NCBI GenBank assembly: GCA_011799875.1
Contig: CM022302.1
Span: 519,803,229-519,867,228 of the forward strand
Length of the DNA: 64,000 nucleotides
Source: Thinopyrum elongatum
Taxonomy: Eukaryota; Streptophyta; Magnoliopsida; Poales; Poaceae
Direction: 5' to 3'
Positions 31,901-44,700 of the stretch are shown piece by piece. The stretch's first letter is position 1, and every line of letters starts with the position of its first letter. A program made the translations under genes and the position numbers. The notes beneath the pieces were generated by a model. The model worked only from the letters and a program-made list of their open reading frames with translations, ran no database searches and was not told the DNA's origin.

Positions 31901-33160
31901 GGTAGCATGGCCGGACTTGGCCAGAGAGGGCGCCGGCGACGAGCAGAGGCGGGGGCGCGTTCGGTCTCCCGTCGGTGGTGTGGCTAGAGAGCTCGGTTGG
32001 TTGCGTGCGTGTGCTCGCCGTGCTCCTGGAAGCACCAGAAGCTCGCTGGTGGGCTCGGGCGAGCACGACGACAGCTGTGGCCACGGTGGCGATGCGATCC
32101 ACGGCGGTGAGCTCACGGGCACGGCGCTGAGCTAGCTACAGCGCGCGAGGAGGGCAACGAGGAGAGGCAGGAGGCGGAGAGGCTCACCGAGAGGCGCACG
32201 GTGGCCGTTGGAAGCTTAGTAGCGCAGCCCGGCGACCGGAATCGGAGACGCTCGCCGGAGCCAGAGAAGAAGGGGGCGATGGCGTCCAGCGGCTGCAGGG
32301 GCTCCGGGCTCCTGCTCGTGGTTGAGGACGAAGTAGCGGAGAGTGGCGGAGCTCGTGGATGTGCTGGCGGAGCTCGGGAACGACGGTGGCCACGGTTCTG
32401 AGCGGAGCGCGGCGGCGATGGCGCTCGGCTGCGATGGATCTGAAGGGGAAGATGGGCGGAGCGAGCGAGGAGGAGAGGGGAAAAGAGCTAGGGTTCGCCG
32501 GGGATTCGCTGGGGGTGCTCTTATCCTCCTCGCAGCGACAGCGGCGCCGGGGGATGGGCGACAGCTGCCCATCGCCGGCTCTGGCGCGCGCGCGCTAACA
32601 CGGGGAGGAGGAGGACGACCCTGGTGGGCTGGGCCTGGCCTGCGGCGCTGGTCGGGGCACTGTGCACTAAGGCCCAGTGCACAGTGCCTCGCTTTTACTT
32701 TTCTGTTTTCTGTTTCTCTTTTTCTTTTATTCTTTTCTGTTTGAAAATAGTTAGGGCTCTTATGCACTTTCATAAAATATGGAACTTAGTCCAAATATTA
32801 CAGTGCCATTTTAGCTCTCACCAAAAAGTGGTTTGAACATATTTGGAATTCATTTGTATTTGAAATGATTTAAAATGGATTTAAATATCCTGTTTTGGTG
32901 CTGTTTCATCTTGTTAGAGTCACTTATCTAACTCCAAATATTTTCATGAGGGTTTTTCAAATGTTACTGGATTATTTGCCATTTAATGAACATTTTTCCA
33001 ACAGTGTTTGATCAACTCCTTATTTCACTTTGGAAATTGAATTGATTTTCAGAATTGATTTTGTATTGGATACTTAACCCATGTGACTTGGCACTGCAAA
33101 TGGTCATGACTAGGCAATATTAACAGGGTGTCACAGAGCTTATTACAAGGGGGTGTTACA
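28948..33160 (-). repeat. Gypsy 5' LTR (4213 bp)
   Basis: It starts (minus strand) TGTAACACCCCCTTG and ends GGGGTCTTCACA. It is full-length collinear with 21034-25253. The right-hand neighbour sequence GTGGAAGAAGGGGGGGGGAG is unrelated to the element. Confidence 0.92.
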
Positions 33161-35574
33161 GTGGAAGAAGGGGGGGGGAGGGAATAAATACCCACATCCC
33201 AAATGTGACCGTTGTTGACCAGGAGGCCCCGTACGCACGGGGTCACTCGAGCATAATGCCCTAGACCTGTGGGCATGGGGTCAAACTCTATGCACACAGG
33301 GTATCCATCGAGTTTTCAACTCGTCCTTGTGGCACGGAGTCAGGAGGCCCGTGCACATGGGGTGTTCAGAGAGCAAACTCTGGGCCCCATGAGCATTGGA
33401 TACCACAAGTCACCTAGGGGAAGAATTTTAACCCATTTTTCAGTAGTAAGTGTATGATGGCTTGGTGTATATGTTTGCATGTTCTCCACTCTTATACAAT
33501 CACATCGACCCTCTTAATTGTGTGGTTGTCCTATGACTCAAAAGAAACCAAAACAAAATTCTCGAATCTTCGGATAACCAAGCCTTTTTCTTTTTGAAGT
33601 GAGGGTCAACCATATAAAATCCCTTAAGATACCAATCACCTCAGATCATCCATCTCACTAACCACATTGTCATCACACCAAAATACCATTAGGGACTAAA
33701 TGCACTTTCATTTTGTGTTTAAGATGTATAAAACCTTCTATTTAGAATCTGCGGGAGCTCTTATATACACAGATGAAATCAAACGTCTAGATGAGCATAC
33801 CAATTAAACAAATTGTATGCATGCAAAACTGAATCGTAAATATATTTATGTTTGTGGGTAATTGATGTTATTTCAATACCATGCATATGTTAAACTTATT
33901 ACCGAATCTAAGTTGTAACACATTTGCAAGCTGTGCAATTTATACTCTACAATGTTCAACAAATATACTCACCTAACAACACACTAGAAACCACTATTAA
34001 TATATTAGTTAGACATATTCTTTATAGACATCTACCGTGATATTTAATGAAATTAAAGTATATCAAACATTCAAACATATACAAATATGTATGTATACTC
34101 TATATATTTTATAAAATTGTGAAAAGGTAATTCATAGATAATTTTTATTGCATCACATAACTTAAATTAGCATAAATGAAATTTCAGCAATATGCGTTAC
34201 AATTGATAACTAAAAAGAATGGTTAAACATACTAACTTAATTATATAGTCTACTATACTAACTAAATAATTCAAATTACAATCCTTATTATTATTATAGT
34301 ATGATAAAAGTAAGATTAAATAAGTATAAGTGTTTGGCATAAAAATATTTTTGCGGGCTCTAAATTTGTTTGGACCGTCCTGTCGACAATACTATCAATG
34401 TGGGATCCCGCGCAATGGATATTATGAGCTTTGTCTCTGTCCCCCAAGCGACGTGCACCGAGGCAGCGGCAAGCTCCTCTACACTGAGAAGGCTGGCGTG
34501 GTGTTTGAGGTCAGGGTGATTAGACCATCACCACGTACCAATGACTGCTAGCAGCATGTTTGCCCTTCTTCGCTGTCGACCTCCTTGGGCCCTTCAAGAA
34601 GGGCACCAATGCCGTGGTGCACGTGGAAAACATAGATGCGGAGGTTTTAAGGCGATGCTCATTTCACAAGCACCGAATCATTGCTGGAAACGAGCGGCAA
34701 AAAGGATAAATGCGTGCCTCAAATTTTTCATGAGAAAACAAGAGGAATATAATCAATGCTTTCATGCAGTCGAGCAGAGATATATTATAATAAAGATTTT
34801 TCACAGAAACAGAAAGAGAAATATTTTTTTTAGTGTTAGGGAGAAATAAATTTGATGTTCGTTGTCACATAACAAATTGTTATCATTGGATGCTTGAGAA
34901 AAATGCTATTCCATCCTATCCGAGTCAAAATATAGTGCATATTTGTTTCACCCAAGTCAAATATAGCAAAGATTGTCCAAGTTTAGAGAAGAAAGAATCA
35001 ATATCTACATTACCAAATAAATACAGTATGCCTATGCATTTTGGGATGGATCCAATTTGGTATTGTAAATACTGATGAATTTTTGTATATACACTTTTTT
35101 TTGTTTTGCTTCAGTACACCCTAGAAAAGTTTATAAATTTCGATGCAGAGTAAAGGTGGAGATTAGAAGTTACCCCTTCAATCAAAAAAATTAGATGGAC
35201 ATTGCTAACTGCCAAACGTACGGCTTTTAAACAACACATCCGAACGCTGCTACTGATGCCTTCTTTCCTAAGTGATCACACATGCATGAAGCATTGAAGC
35301 CTGACTAGCTAATGCGTACGCGGTGGCGAGGGACACATGCAACCCGTCTTACTCATGACAGGCATGCATGCAAACTAAAAACAAAACAGATGCTGTCAGG
35401 AAAAGATTCTTTCTATTTCAAAACTTTAAAATGTTTCGTAGATCAAACCGCCGCTCCGATTCAAAATCTGTTTTCACATAAAAATTCATTGCGAAAAGAT
35501 CTTCGAAACTAGATCCTACATTGGTATGTTTTGACGACATTTTTTAGTCAAAAGTTACCACGCCTGGAGTACAT
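33161..35574. other. Unassigned intergenic DNA with a decayed Stowaway-like MITE
   Basis: Bases 33180-33420 contain repeated GTGCACATGGGGT-like phrases but no gene. Bases 33700-34330 are AT-rich without signal. Bases 34370-34700 look like a decayed coding fragment (GKLLYTEKAGVVFEVRVI and KKGTNAVVHVENIDAEVL in different frames) that I cannot name. About 34905-35160 resembles the Stowaway family (ATCAATATCTACATTACC, TTTGGTATTGTAAATACTG) but its ends are eroded. Bases 35400-35570 are a dispersed repeat ending in TCAAAAGTTACC, the unit of the tandem array at the window end. Confidence 0.5.
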
Positions 35575-35579
35575 AAGAT

Positions 35580-37350
35580 TGTTGGGGAACGTTGCATGGG
35601 AAACAAAAAAAATTCCTACGCTCACCAAGATCCAATCTAGGAGATGACCATCTACGAGAGGAGAGATTGCATCTACATACCCTTGTAGATCGCTAAGCGG
35701 AAGCGTTAAGAAACACGGTTGATGTAGTCGAACGTCTTCACGATCCGTCCTGCGAACTCCCGATCCAAGTGCCGAACGGACGGCACCTCCGCGTTCAACA
35801 CACGTACGGCTTGATGACGCCTTCACCTCCTCGATCCAGCGAGCGATGGTGAAGTAGTAGCTCGAGTCCTCCGGCAGCACGACAGCATGGTGGCGGTGGT
35901 GGTGGAGAAATCTCAGCAGAGCTTCGCTAAGCACTACGGAGAAGAAGATGGCTATGAGAGAGAGGAAGGGCAGCACCGTGGCACGAATAGATCTGTATGG
36001 GTGTGGCCGCCCTCTCTCTACCTCTCTATATATAGGAGAAGGGAGGAGGGGGTGGCGCCCCTAGGGTTTCCCATAGGGGGGCGGCGGCCAGGGCAGATGG
36101 GATCTACCCTAGGGAAACCCTAGGGTGACTTGCCCCCCAAGCCAGGTGGAGGCTTGCCTCCCAAGCCAGGAGGCGCCCCACCTCCCCTGGTCACGTGGGA
36201 TGGGGTAAGAGGGGCGCTCAGCCCCTTAGTGGGCTGGTTTGCCCCCTCCCCTTGGCCCATGAGGCCCCCCCAACACTTGTCGGGGCCTCCCGAAACCCCT
36301 TTCGGTCATGCTGGTCATCACCCGGTACCCCCGGAACACTTCCGGACTCCAATACCCTTCGTCCAATATATCAATCTTCACCTTTGGACCATTCCAGAGT
36401 TCCTCGTCACGTCCGGGATCTCATCCGGGACTCCGAACAACCTTCGGTAACCACCATAATGACTCAACTATACTTATATCGTCACCAAACGTTAAGTGTG
36501 TAGACCCTGCGGGTTCGAGAACTATGCAGACATGACCGAGACACCTCTACGGTCAATAACCAATAGCGGGACCTGGATGCCCATATTGGTTCCTGCATAT
36601 TCTACGAAGATCTTATCGGTCGAACTTCAATGTCAAGGATTCTACTAATCCCGTATGCAGTTCCCTTTGTCCATCGGTATGTTACTTGCCCGAGATTCGA
36701 TCGTCGGTATCTCCATACCTAGTTCAATCTCGTTACCGGCAAGTCTCTTTACTCGTTCCGTAATACAAAATCCCGTGGCGAACTCATTAGTCACATTGCT
36801 TGCAAGCTTATTGTGATGTTGTATTACCGAGTGATCCCTGAGATACCTCTCCGTCATACGGAGTGACAAATCCCAGTTGTGATCCATGCCAACTCAACAG
36901 ACACCCTCGGAGATGCCTGTAGAGCACCTTTATAGCCACCCAGTTACGTTGCGATGTTTGGTACACACAAGGCACTCCTCCGGTGTCAGTGAGTTGCATG
37001 ATCTCATGGTCATAGGAATATATACTTGACATGCAGAAAACGATAGCAATAAACTTAACACGATCATGTGCTACGTCATAGTTTGGGTCTTGTTCATCAC
37101 ATCATTCTCCTAATGATGTGATCTCGTTATCAAATGACAACTCATGTCCATGGCTAGGAAACCATAGCCATCTTTGATCAACGAGCTAGTCCGGTAGAGG
37201 CTTACTAGGGACATGTTGTTGTCTATGTATCCACATATGTATTTGAGTTTCGGGTCAATACAATTATAGCATGGATAATAAACGATTATCATGAACAAGG
37301 AAATATAATAACAACCACTTTATTATTGCCTCTAGGGCATATTTCCAACA
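35580..37350 (-). repeat. Old Copia LTR A (3' LTR)
   Basis: Plus-strand ends are TGTTGGGGAACGTTGCATGG and GGCATATTTCCAACA. The adjacent minus-strand polypurine tract CAAGTGGGAGAC (37351-37362) marks it as the 3' LTR. It is 1771 bp. Confidence 0.93.
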
Positions 37351-37384
37351 GTCTCCCACTTGCACTAGAGTCAATAATCTAGCA

Positions 37385-38182
37385 TTACATGGTAATGAAT
37401 CTAACACCCATAGAGTTCTGGTGTTGATCGTGCTTTGTCCGTGGAAGAGGTTTAGTCAATGGATCTGCAACATTCAGGTCCGTATGCACTTTGCAAATGT
37501 TTATGTCTTCCTCCTTGATGTAATCGCGGATGGAATTGAAGCGTCGCTTTATGTGTCTGGTCCTCTTGTGAAACCTTGGTTCCTTGGCTAGAGCAATGGC
37601 ACCAGTGTTGTCACAGAACAGAGTCATCGGGTCCAGTGCACTAGGCACAACTCAAAGATCTGTCATGAACTGCTTCATCCAGACACCTTCCTTTGCTACC
37701 TCCGAGGCAGCTATGTACTCCGCTTCGCATGTAGAATCAGCTACCATGCTTTGCTTGGATCTGCACCAGCTTACCGCTCCCCCATTTAGAATATATACGT
37801 ATCCGGTTTGAGACTTAGAGTCATCCGGATCAGTGTCAAAGATTGCATCGACGTAACCCTTTACGACGAGCTCTTGATCACCTCCATAAACGAGAAACAT
37901 TTCCTTAGTCCTTTTCAGGTACTTAAGGATATTCTTCACCGCTGTCCAGTGATCCACTCCTTGATTACTTTGAAACCTTCCGGCCATACTTATGGCAAGG
38001 CTGACATCCGGTCTTGTGCACAACATCGCATACATGATAGAGCCTATGGCAGAGGCATAGGGGATGACACTCATCTTTTCTCTATCCTCTGTAGTCGCTG
38101 GGCATTGAGTCCGACTCAACTTCACACCTTGCAAAATAGGCAAAAACCCTTTCTTGGACTGATCCATTTTGAACCTCTTCAA
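37385..38182 (-). pseudogene. Old Copia RNase H, C-terminal part of polyprotein
   Basis: It encodes the Copia RNase H region (YASAIGSIMYAMLCTRPDV, GYVDAIFDTD, STCEAEYIAASE, CDNTGAIALAK) through the end GVRFITM. A GGA to TGA change at about 37649-37651 splits the frame after FMTDL. The usual VDAS is VDAI here. Upstream sequence is interrupted at 38219 by the young Copia and resumes at 48720. Confidence 0.93.
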
Positions 38183-38219
38183 AATCTTATCAAGGTATGT
38201 GCTTTGTGAAAGTCCTATC

Positions 38220-39956
38220 TGTTGGGGAACGTAGCAGAATTTTAAAATTTTCTACGCATCACCAAGATCAATCTATGGAGTCATCTAGCAACGAGTGAGA
38301 GGGGAGTGTATCTACATACCCTTGTAGATCGCGAGCGGAAGCGTTCAAGAGAACGGGGTTGATGGAGTCGTACTCGTCGTGATCCAAATCACCGATGACC
38401 GAGCGCCGAACGGACGGCACCTCCGCGTTCAACACACGTACAGAGCAGAGACGTCTCCTCCTTCTTGATCCAGCAAGGGGGGAGGAGAGGTTGATGGAGA
38501 TCCAGCAGCACGACGGTGTGGTGGTGGAAGCAGCGGGATTTCAGCAGGGCTTCGCCAAGCGCTACTGGAGGAGGAAGAGGTGTCACGGGAGGGAGAGGGA
38601 GGCGCCAGGGGCTGAGCTATTTCTCCCATGCACCTCCCCACTATATATAGGGGTGGAGGGGGCTGGTTTCTTGCCCTCCAAGTCCATTGGGGCGTTGGCA
38701 AAGGTGGAAGGAAAGAAATCCCATCCTTTCCCTTCCCCACCGATTGTTATCCCCCTTTTTTAGGGATCTTGATCTTATCCCTTCGGGATATGATCTTATT
38801 CCTTCTAAGGGGGAATCTTGGTGCGCCTTGACTAGGGGTGTGGGGCCTTGCCCCCACTACCCACGTTCATGTGGGTCCCCCCATGCAGGTGGGCCCCACT
38901 CCGGAACCTTCTAGAACCTTCTCGGTACAATACCGAAAAATCCCGAACATTTTCCGGTGGCCAAAATAGGACTTCCCATATATAAATCTTTACCTCCGGA
39001 CCATTCCGGAACTCCTCGTTACGTCCAGGATCTCATCCGAGACTCCGAACAACCTTCGGGTTACCGCATACTAATATCTCTATAACCCTAGCGTCACCGA
39101 ACCTTAAGTGTGTAGACCCTACGGGTTCGGGAGACACGCAGACATGACCGAGACGACTCTCCGGTCAATAACCAACAGCGGGATCTGGATACCCATGTTG
39201 GCTCCCACATGCTCCTCGATGATCTCATCGGATGAACCACGATGTCGAGGATTCAATCAATCCCGTACGCAATTCCCTTTGTCTATCGGTACGATACTTG
39301 CCCGAGATTCGATCGTCGGTATCTCGATACCTTGTTCAATCTCGTTACCGGCAAGTCTCTTTACTCGTTTCCGTAACACATCATCCCGTGAACAACTCCT
39401 TGATCACATTGAGCTCATTGTGATGATGTCCTACCGAGTGGGCCCAGAGGTACCTCTCCGTTACATGGAGTGACAAATCCCAGTCTCGATTCGTGCCAAC
39501 CCAACAGATACTTTCGGAGATACCCGTAGTGCACCTTTATAGCCACCCAGTTACGTTGTGACGTTTGGTGCACCCAAAGCACTCCTACGGTATCCGGGAG
39601 TTGCACAATCTCATGGTCTAAGGAAAAGTTACTTGACATTGAAAAAGCTTTAGCAAACGAACTACACGATCTAGTGCTAGGCTTAGGATTGGGTCTTGTC
39701 CATCACATCATTCTCCTAATGATGTGATCCCGTTATCAATGACATCCAATGTCCATGGTCAGGAAACCGTAACCATCTATTGATCAACGAGCTAGTCAAC
39801 TAGAGGCTTACTAGGGACATGTTGTGGTCTATGTATTCACACATGTATTACGATTTCCGGATAACACAATTATAGCATGAATAACAGACAATTATCATGA
39901 ACAAGGAAATATAATAATAACCATTTTATTATTGCCTCTAGGGCATATTTCCAACA
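38220..39956 (-). repeat. Young Copia LTR C (outer left)
   Basis: It starts TGTTGGGGAACGTAGCAG and ends GGCATATTTCCAACA. It is followed by GTAC rather than by the polypurine tract, so it is not next to an internal region. Confidence 0.93.
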
Positions 39957-39960
39957 GTAC

Positions 39961-41687
39961 TGTTGGGGATCGTAGCAGAATTTTAAAATTTTCTACGCAT
40001 CACCAAGATCAATCTATGGAGTCATCTAGCAACGAGAGAGAGGGGAGTGCATCTACATACCCTTGTAGATCGCGAGCGGAAGCGTTCAAGAGAACGGGGT
40101 TGATGGAGTCGTACTCGTCGTGATCCAAATCACCGATGACCGAGCGCCGAACGGACGGCACCTCCGTGTTCAACACACGTACAGAGCGGAGACGTCTCCT
40201 CCTTCTTGATCCAGCAAGGGGGGAGGAGAGGTTGGGGAGGACAGCTCCAGCAGCAGCACGACGGCGTGGTGGAGTTGGAGCTGCGTGGTATTCCTGCAGG
40301 GCTTCGCCAAGCACCGCGGGAGGAGGAGGAGGTGTTGGAGAGGGGAGGGGCTGCGCCAGGGATGAGGTATGGCCTCCCTCCCACCCCTCCACTATTTATA
40401 GGGGGAAGAAGAGAGGGGGCCGTCCCCCTCAGATCCAATCTGAGGGGAGGGGAGGCGGCCAGGGGAGGGAAACTTGCCCCCCAAGCAAGGTGGAAGGCTC
40501 CCTCCCCTAGGGTTTCCCAACCCTAGGCGCCATGGGCCCTTGGGGGGGCGCACCAGCCCACTAGGGGGCTGGTTCCCTCCCATATACAGCCCATTAGGCC
40601 TCCCGGGTAAATCAGCCCCACCCGGTGGACCTCCGGACACCTTTCGGTGGTCCCGGTACAATACCGATAACCCCCGAAACTATTCCGGTGACCGTATGAC
40701 AACTTCCCATATATAAATCTTCACCTCCGGACCATTCCGGAACTCCTCGTGACGTCCGGGATCTCATCCGGGACTCCGAACAACATTCGGTAACCACGTA
40801 CAAACTTTCCCTACAACCCTAGCGTCACCGAACCTTAAGTGTGTAGACCCTACGGGTTCGGGAGACACGTAGACATGACCGAGACAACTCTCCGGTCAAT
40901 AACCAACAGCGGGATCTGGATACCCATGTTGGCTCCCACATGCTCCTCGATGATCTCATCGGATGAACCATGATGTCGAGGATTCAATCAATCCCGTACG
41001 CAATTCCCTTTGTCTATCGGTACGATACTTGCCCGAGATTCGATCGTCGGTATCTCGATACCTTGTTCAATCTCGTTACCGGCAAGTCTCTTTACTCGTT
41101 TCCGTAACACATCATCCCGTGAACAACTCCTTGATCACATTGAGCTCATTATGATGATGTCCTACCGAGTGGGCCCAGAGGTACCTCTCCGTTACATGGA
41201 GTGACAAATCCCAGTCTCGATTCGTTCCAACCCAACAGATACTTTCGGAGATACCCGTAGTGCACCTTTATAGCCACCCAGTTACGTTGTGACGTTTGGT
41301 GCACCCAAAGCACTCCTACGGTATCCGGGAGTTGCACAATCTCATGGTCTAAGGAAAAGTTACTTGACATTGGAAAAGCTTTAGCAAACGAACTACACGA
41401 TCTAGTGCTAGGCTTAGGATTGGGTCTTGTCCATCACATCATTCTCCTAATGATGTGATCCCGTTATCAATGACATCCAATGTCCATGGTCAGGAAACCG
41501 CAACCATCTATTGATCAACGAGCTAGTCAACTAGAGGCTTACTAGGGACATGTTGTGGTCTATGTATTCACACATGTATTACGATTTCCGGATAACACAA
41601 TTATAGCATGAATAACAGACAATTATCATGAACAAGGAAATATAATAATAACCATTTTATTATTGCCTCTAGGGCATATTTCCAACG
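39961..41687 (-). repeat. Copia LTR D (middle, divergent)
   Basis: It starts TGTTGGGGATCGTAGCAG and ends GCATATTTCCAACG; the last base of the usual CAACA is changed to G. It adjoins the polypurine tract (41688 on), in the place of a 3' LTR. About 40230-40680 is a different sequence from LTRs C and E, while both flanks are close to them. Confidence 0.93.
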
Positions 41688-41719
41688 GTCTCCCACTTGC
41701 ACTAGAGTCAATAATCTAG

Positions 41720-44700
41720 TTACATTGTGATGAATCGAACACCCATAGAGTACTGGTGTTGATCATGTTTTGCTCGTGAAAGAGGTTTAGTCAACGGATC
41801 TGCTACATTCAAATCCGTGTGCACTTTACAAATATCTATGTCTCCATCTTGAACATGTTCACGTATGGAGTTGAAGCGACGCTTGATATGCCTAGTCCTT
41901 TTGTGAAACCTGGGCTCCTTGGCAAGGGCAATAGCTCCAGTGTTGTCACAGAAGAGAGCCATTGGACCCGACACATTTGGAATGACTCCTAGGTCGGTGA
42001 TGAACTCCTTCATCCATACTGCTTCGTGTGCTGCCTCCGAGGCTGCTATGTACTCCGCTTCGCATGTAGAACCCGCCACGACGCTTTGCTTGCAACTGCA
42101 CCAGCTTACCGCTCCACCATTCAAAATATACACGTATCCGGTTTGTGACTTGGAGTCATCCGGATCTGTGTCGAAGCTAGCGTCGACGTAACCCTTTACG
42201 ACGAGCTCTTCGTCACCTCCATATACGAGAAACATATCCTTAGTCCTTTTCAGGTACTTCAGGATGTTCTTGACCGCTGTCCAGTGTTCCTTGCCGGGAT
42301 TACTTTGGTACCTACCTACCAAACTTACAGCAAGGTTTACATCAGGTCTGGTACACAGCATGGCATACATAATAGACCCTATGGCTGAGGCATAGGGGAT
42401 GACACTCATCTCTTCTATATCTTTTGCCGTGGTCGAGCATTGAGCCGAGCTCAATTTCACACCTTGCAATACAGGCAAGAACCCCTTCTTGGACTGATCC
42501 ATATTGAACTTCTTCAATATCTTATCAAGGTATGTGCTTTGCGAAAGACCTATGAGGCGTCTCGATCTATCTCTATAGATCTTGATGCCTAATATATAAG
42601 CAGCTTCTCCAAGGTCCTTCATTGAAAAACACTTATTCAAGTAGGCCTTTATACTTTCCAAGAATTCTATATCATTTCCCATCAGCAGTATGTCATCCAC
42701 ATATAATACGAGAAATGCTACAGAGCTCCCACTCACTTTCTTGTAAACACAGGCTTCTCCATAAGTCTGTGTGAACCCAAACGCTTTGATCATCTCGTCA
42801 AAGCGAATGTTCCAACTCCGAGATGCTTGCACCAGCCCATAGATTGAGCGCTGGAGCTTGCATACCTTGTCAGCATTCTCAGGGTCGACAAAACCTTCCG
42901 GTTGTATCATATACAACTCTTCCTTAAGAAAACCATTAAGGAATGCCGTTTTGACGTCCATTTGCCATATCTCATAATCATAGTATGCGGCAATTGCTAA
43001 CATGATTCTGACGGATTTCAGCTTCACTACGGGTGAGAAAGTCTCATCGTAGTCAACCCCTTGAACTTGTCGATAACCCTTAGCGACAAGCCGAGCCTTA
43101 TAGATGGTCACATTACCATCCGCGTCAGTCTTCTTCTTAAAGATCAATTTATTTTCTATGGCTTGCCGATCATCGGGCAAGTCAGTCAAAGTCCATACTT
43201 CGTTTTCATACATGGATCCTATCTCGGATTTCATGGCTTCAAGCCATTTGTCGGAATCCGGGCCCGCCATCGCTTCTTCATAGTTCGAAGGTTCACTGTT
43301 GTCTAACAACATGATTTCCAGGACAGGATTGCCATACCACTCTGGTGCGGAACGTGTCCTCGTGGACCTTCGAAGTTCAGTGGTAGCTTGATCATGATCA
43401 TTATCAATAACTTCCTCTCTAGCCGGTGTAGGCTCCACAGAAACATTTTCCTGTGCTGCGCTACTCTCCGGTTCGAGGGTCATCTCATCAAGCTCCACTT
43501 TCCTCCCACTTACTTCTTTCGAGAGAAACTCTTTCTCTAGAAAGGATCCATTCCTGGCAACAAAGATCTTGCCCTCGGATCTTAGGTAGAAGGTATACCC
43601 AATAGTTTCCTTAGGGTATCCTATGAATACGCATTTTTCCGACTTGGGTTTGAGCTTCTCTGGTTGAAGTTTCTTCACATAAGCATCGCATCCCCAAACT
43701 TTCAGAAACGACAGCTTAGGTTTCTTCCCAAACCATAATTCATACGGTGTCGTCTCAACGGATTTTGACGGTGCCCTATTTAAAGTGAATGCGGCAGTCT
43801 CTAAAGCATAACCCCAAAAGGATAGCGGTAAATCGGTAAGAGACATCATAGATCGCACCATATCCAATAGAGTGCGATTACGACGTTCGGACACACCATT
43901 ACGCTGAGGTGTTCCAGGCGGCGTGAGTTGTGAAATAATTCCACATTTCCTTAAGTGCGTGCCAAATTCATGACTCAAATATTCTCCTCCACGATCTGAT
44001 CGTAAGAACTTTATTTTCTTGTCACGTTGATTCTCAACCTCACTTTGAAATTCCTTGAACTTTTCAAAGGTCTCAGACTTGTGCTTCATCAAGTAGACAT
44101 ACCCATATCTACTCAAATCATCGGTGAGGGTGAGAACATAACGATAACCACCGCGAGCCTCAACACTCATTGGACCACACACATCAGTATGTATGATCTC
44201 CAATAAGTTGGTTGCTCGCTCCATTGTTCCGGAGAACGGAGTCTTGGTCATCTTGCCCAAGAGGCATGGTTCGCATCTGTCAAATGATTCATAATCAAGA
44301 GACTCCAAAAGTCCATCTGCATGGAGTTTCTTCATGCGTTTAACACCGATATGACCAAGGCGGCAGTGCCACAAGTATGTTGGACTATCGTTATCAACCT
44401 TGCATTTCTTGGCATTCACATTATAAACATGTGTAACATCACGTTCGAGATTCAATAAAAATAAACCATTCACCAGCGGGGCATGACCATAAAACATATC
44501 TCTCATATAAATAGAACAACCATTATTCTCAGATTTAAATGAGTAGCCATCTCGCATTAAGCGAGATCCAGATACAATGTTCATGCTCAAAGCTGGTACT
44601 AAATAACAATTATTGAGGTTTAAAACTAATCCCGTAGGTAGATGCAGAGGTAGCGTGCCGACGGCGATCACATCGACCTTGGAACCATTCCCGACGCGCA

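Larger units (their letters stand above)
19964..33160 (-). mobile_element. Gypsy chromovirus block: LTR-ORF1-pol-LTR-ORF1 (rearranged)
   Basis: Reading the minus strand the order is LTR (33160-28948), PBS, ORF1, a pol fragment (27878-25292), PPT, LTR (25253-21034), then again PBS, ORF1 and an abrupt end at 19964. The 5.3-kb segment ORF1-PBS-LTR is thus present twice (19964-25253 and 27879-33160) around a 2.6-kb pol segment. Gag, protease and the N-terminal part of the RT are missing. No 5-bp target duplication flanks the block (TATCA on the left, GTGGA on the right), consistent with rearrangement after insertion. Confidence 0.88.

Noticed and set aside
38395..38763. Open frames inside the Copia LTRs (also at 40136, 47153 and 36130)
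   Set aside because: They lie in LTR non-coding sequence, overlap on both strands and match no protein family.
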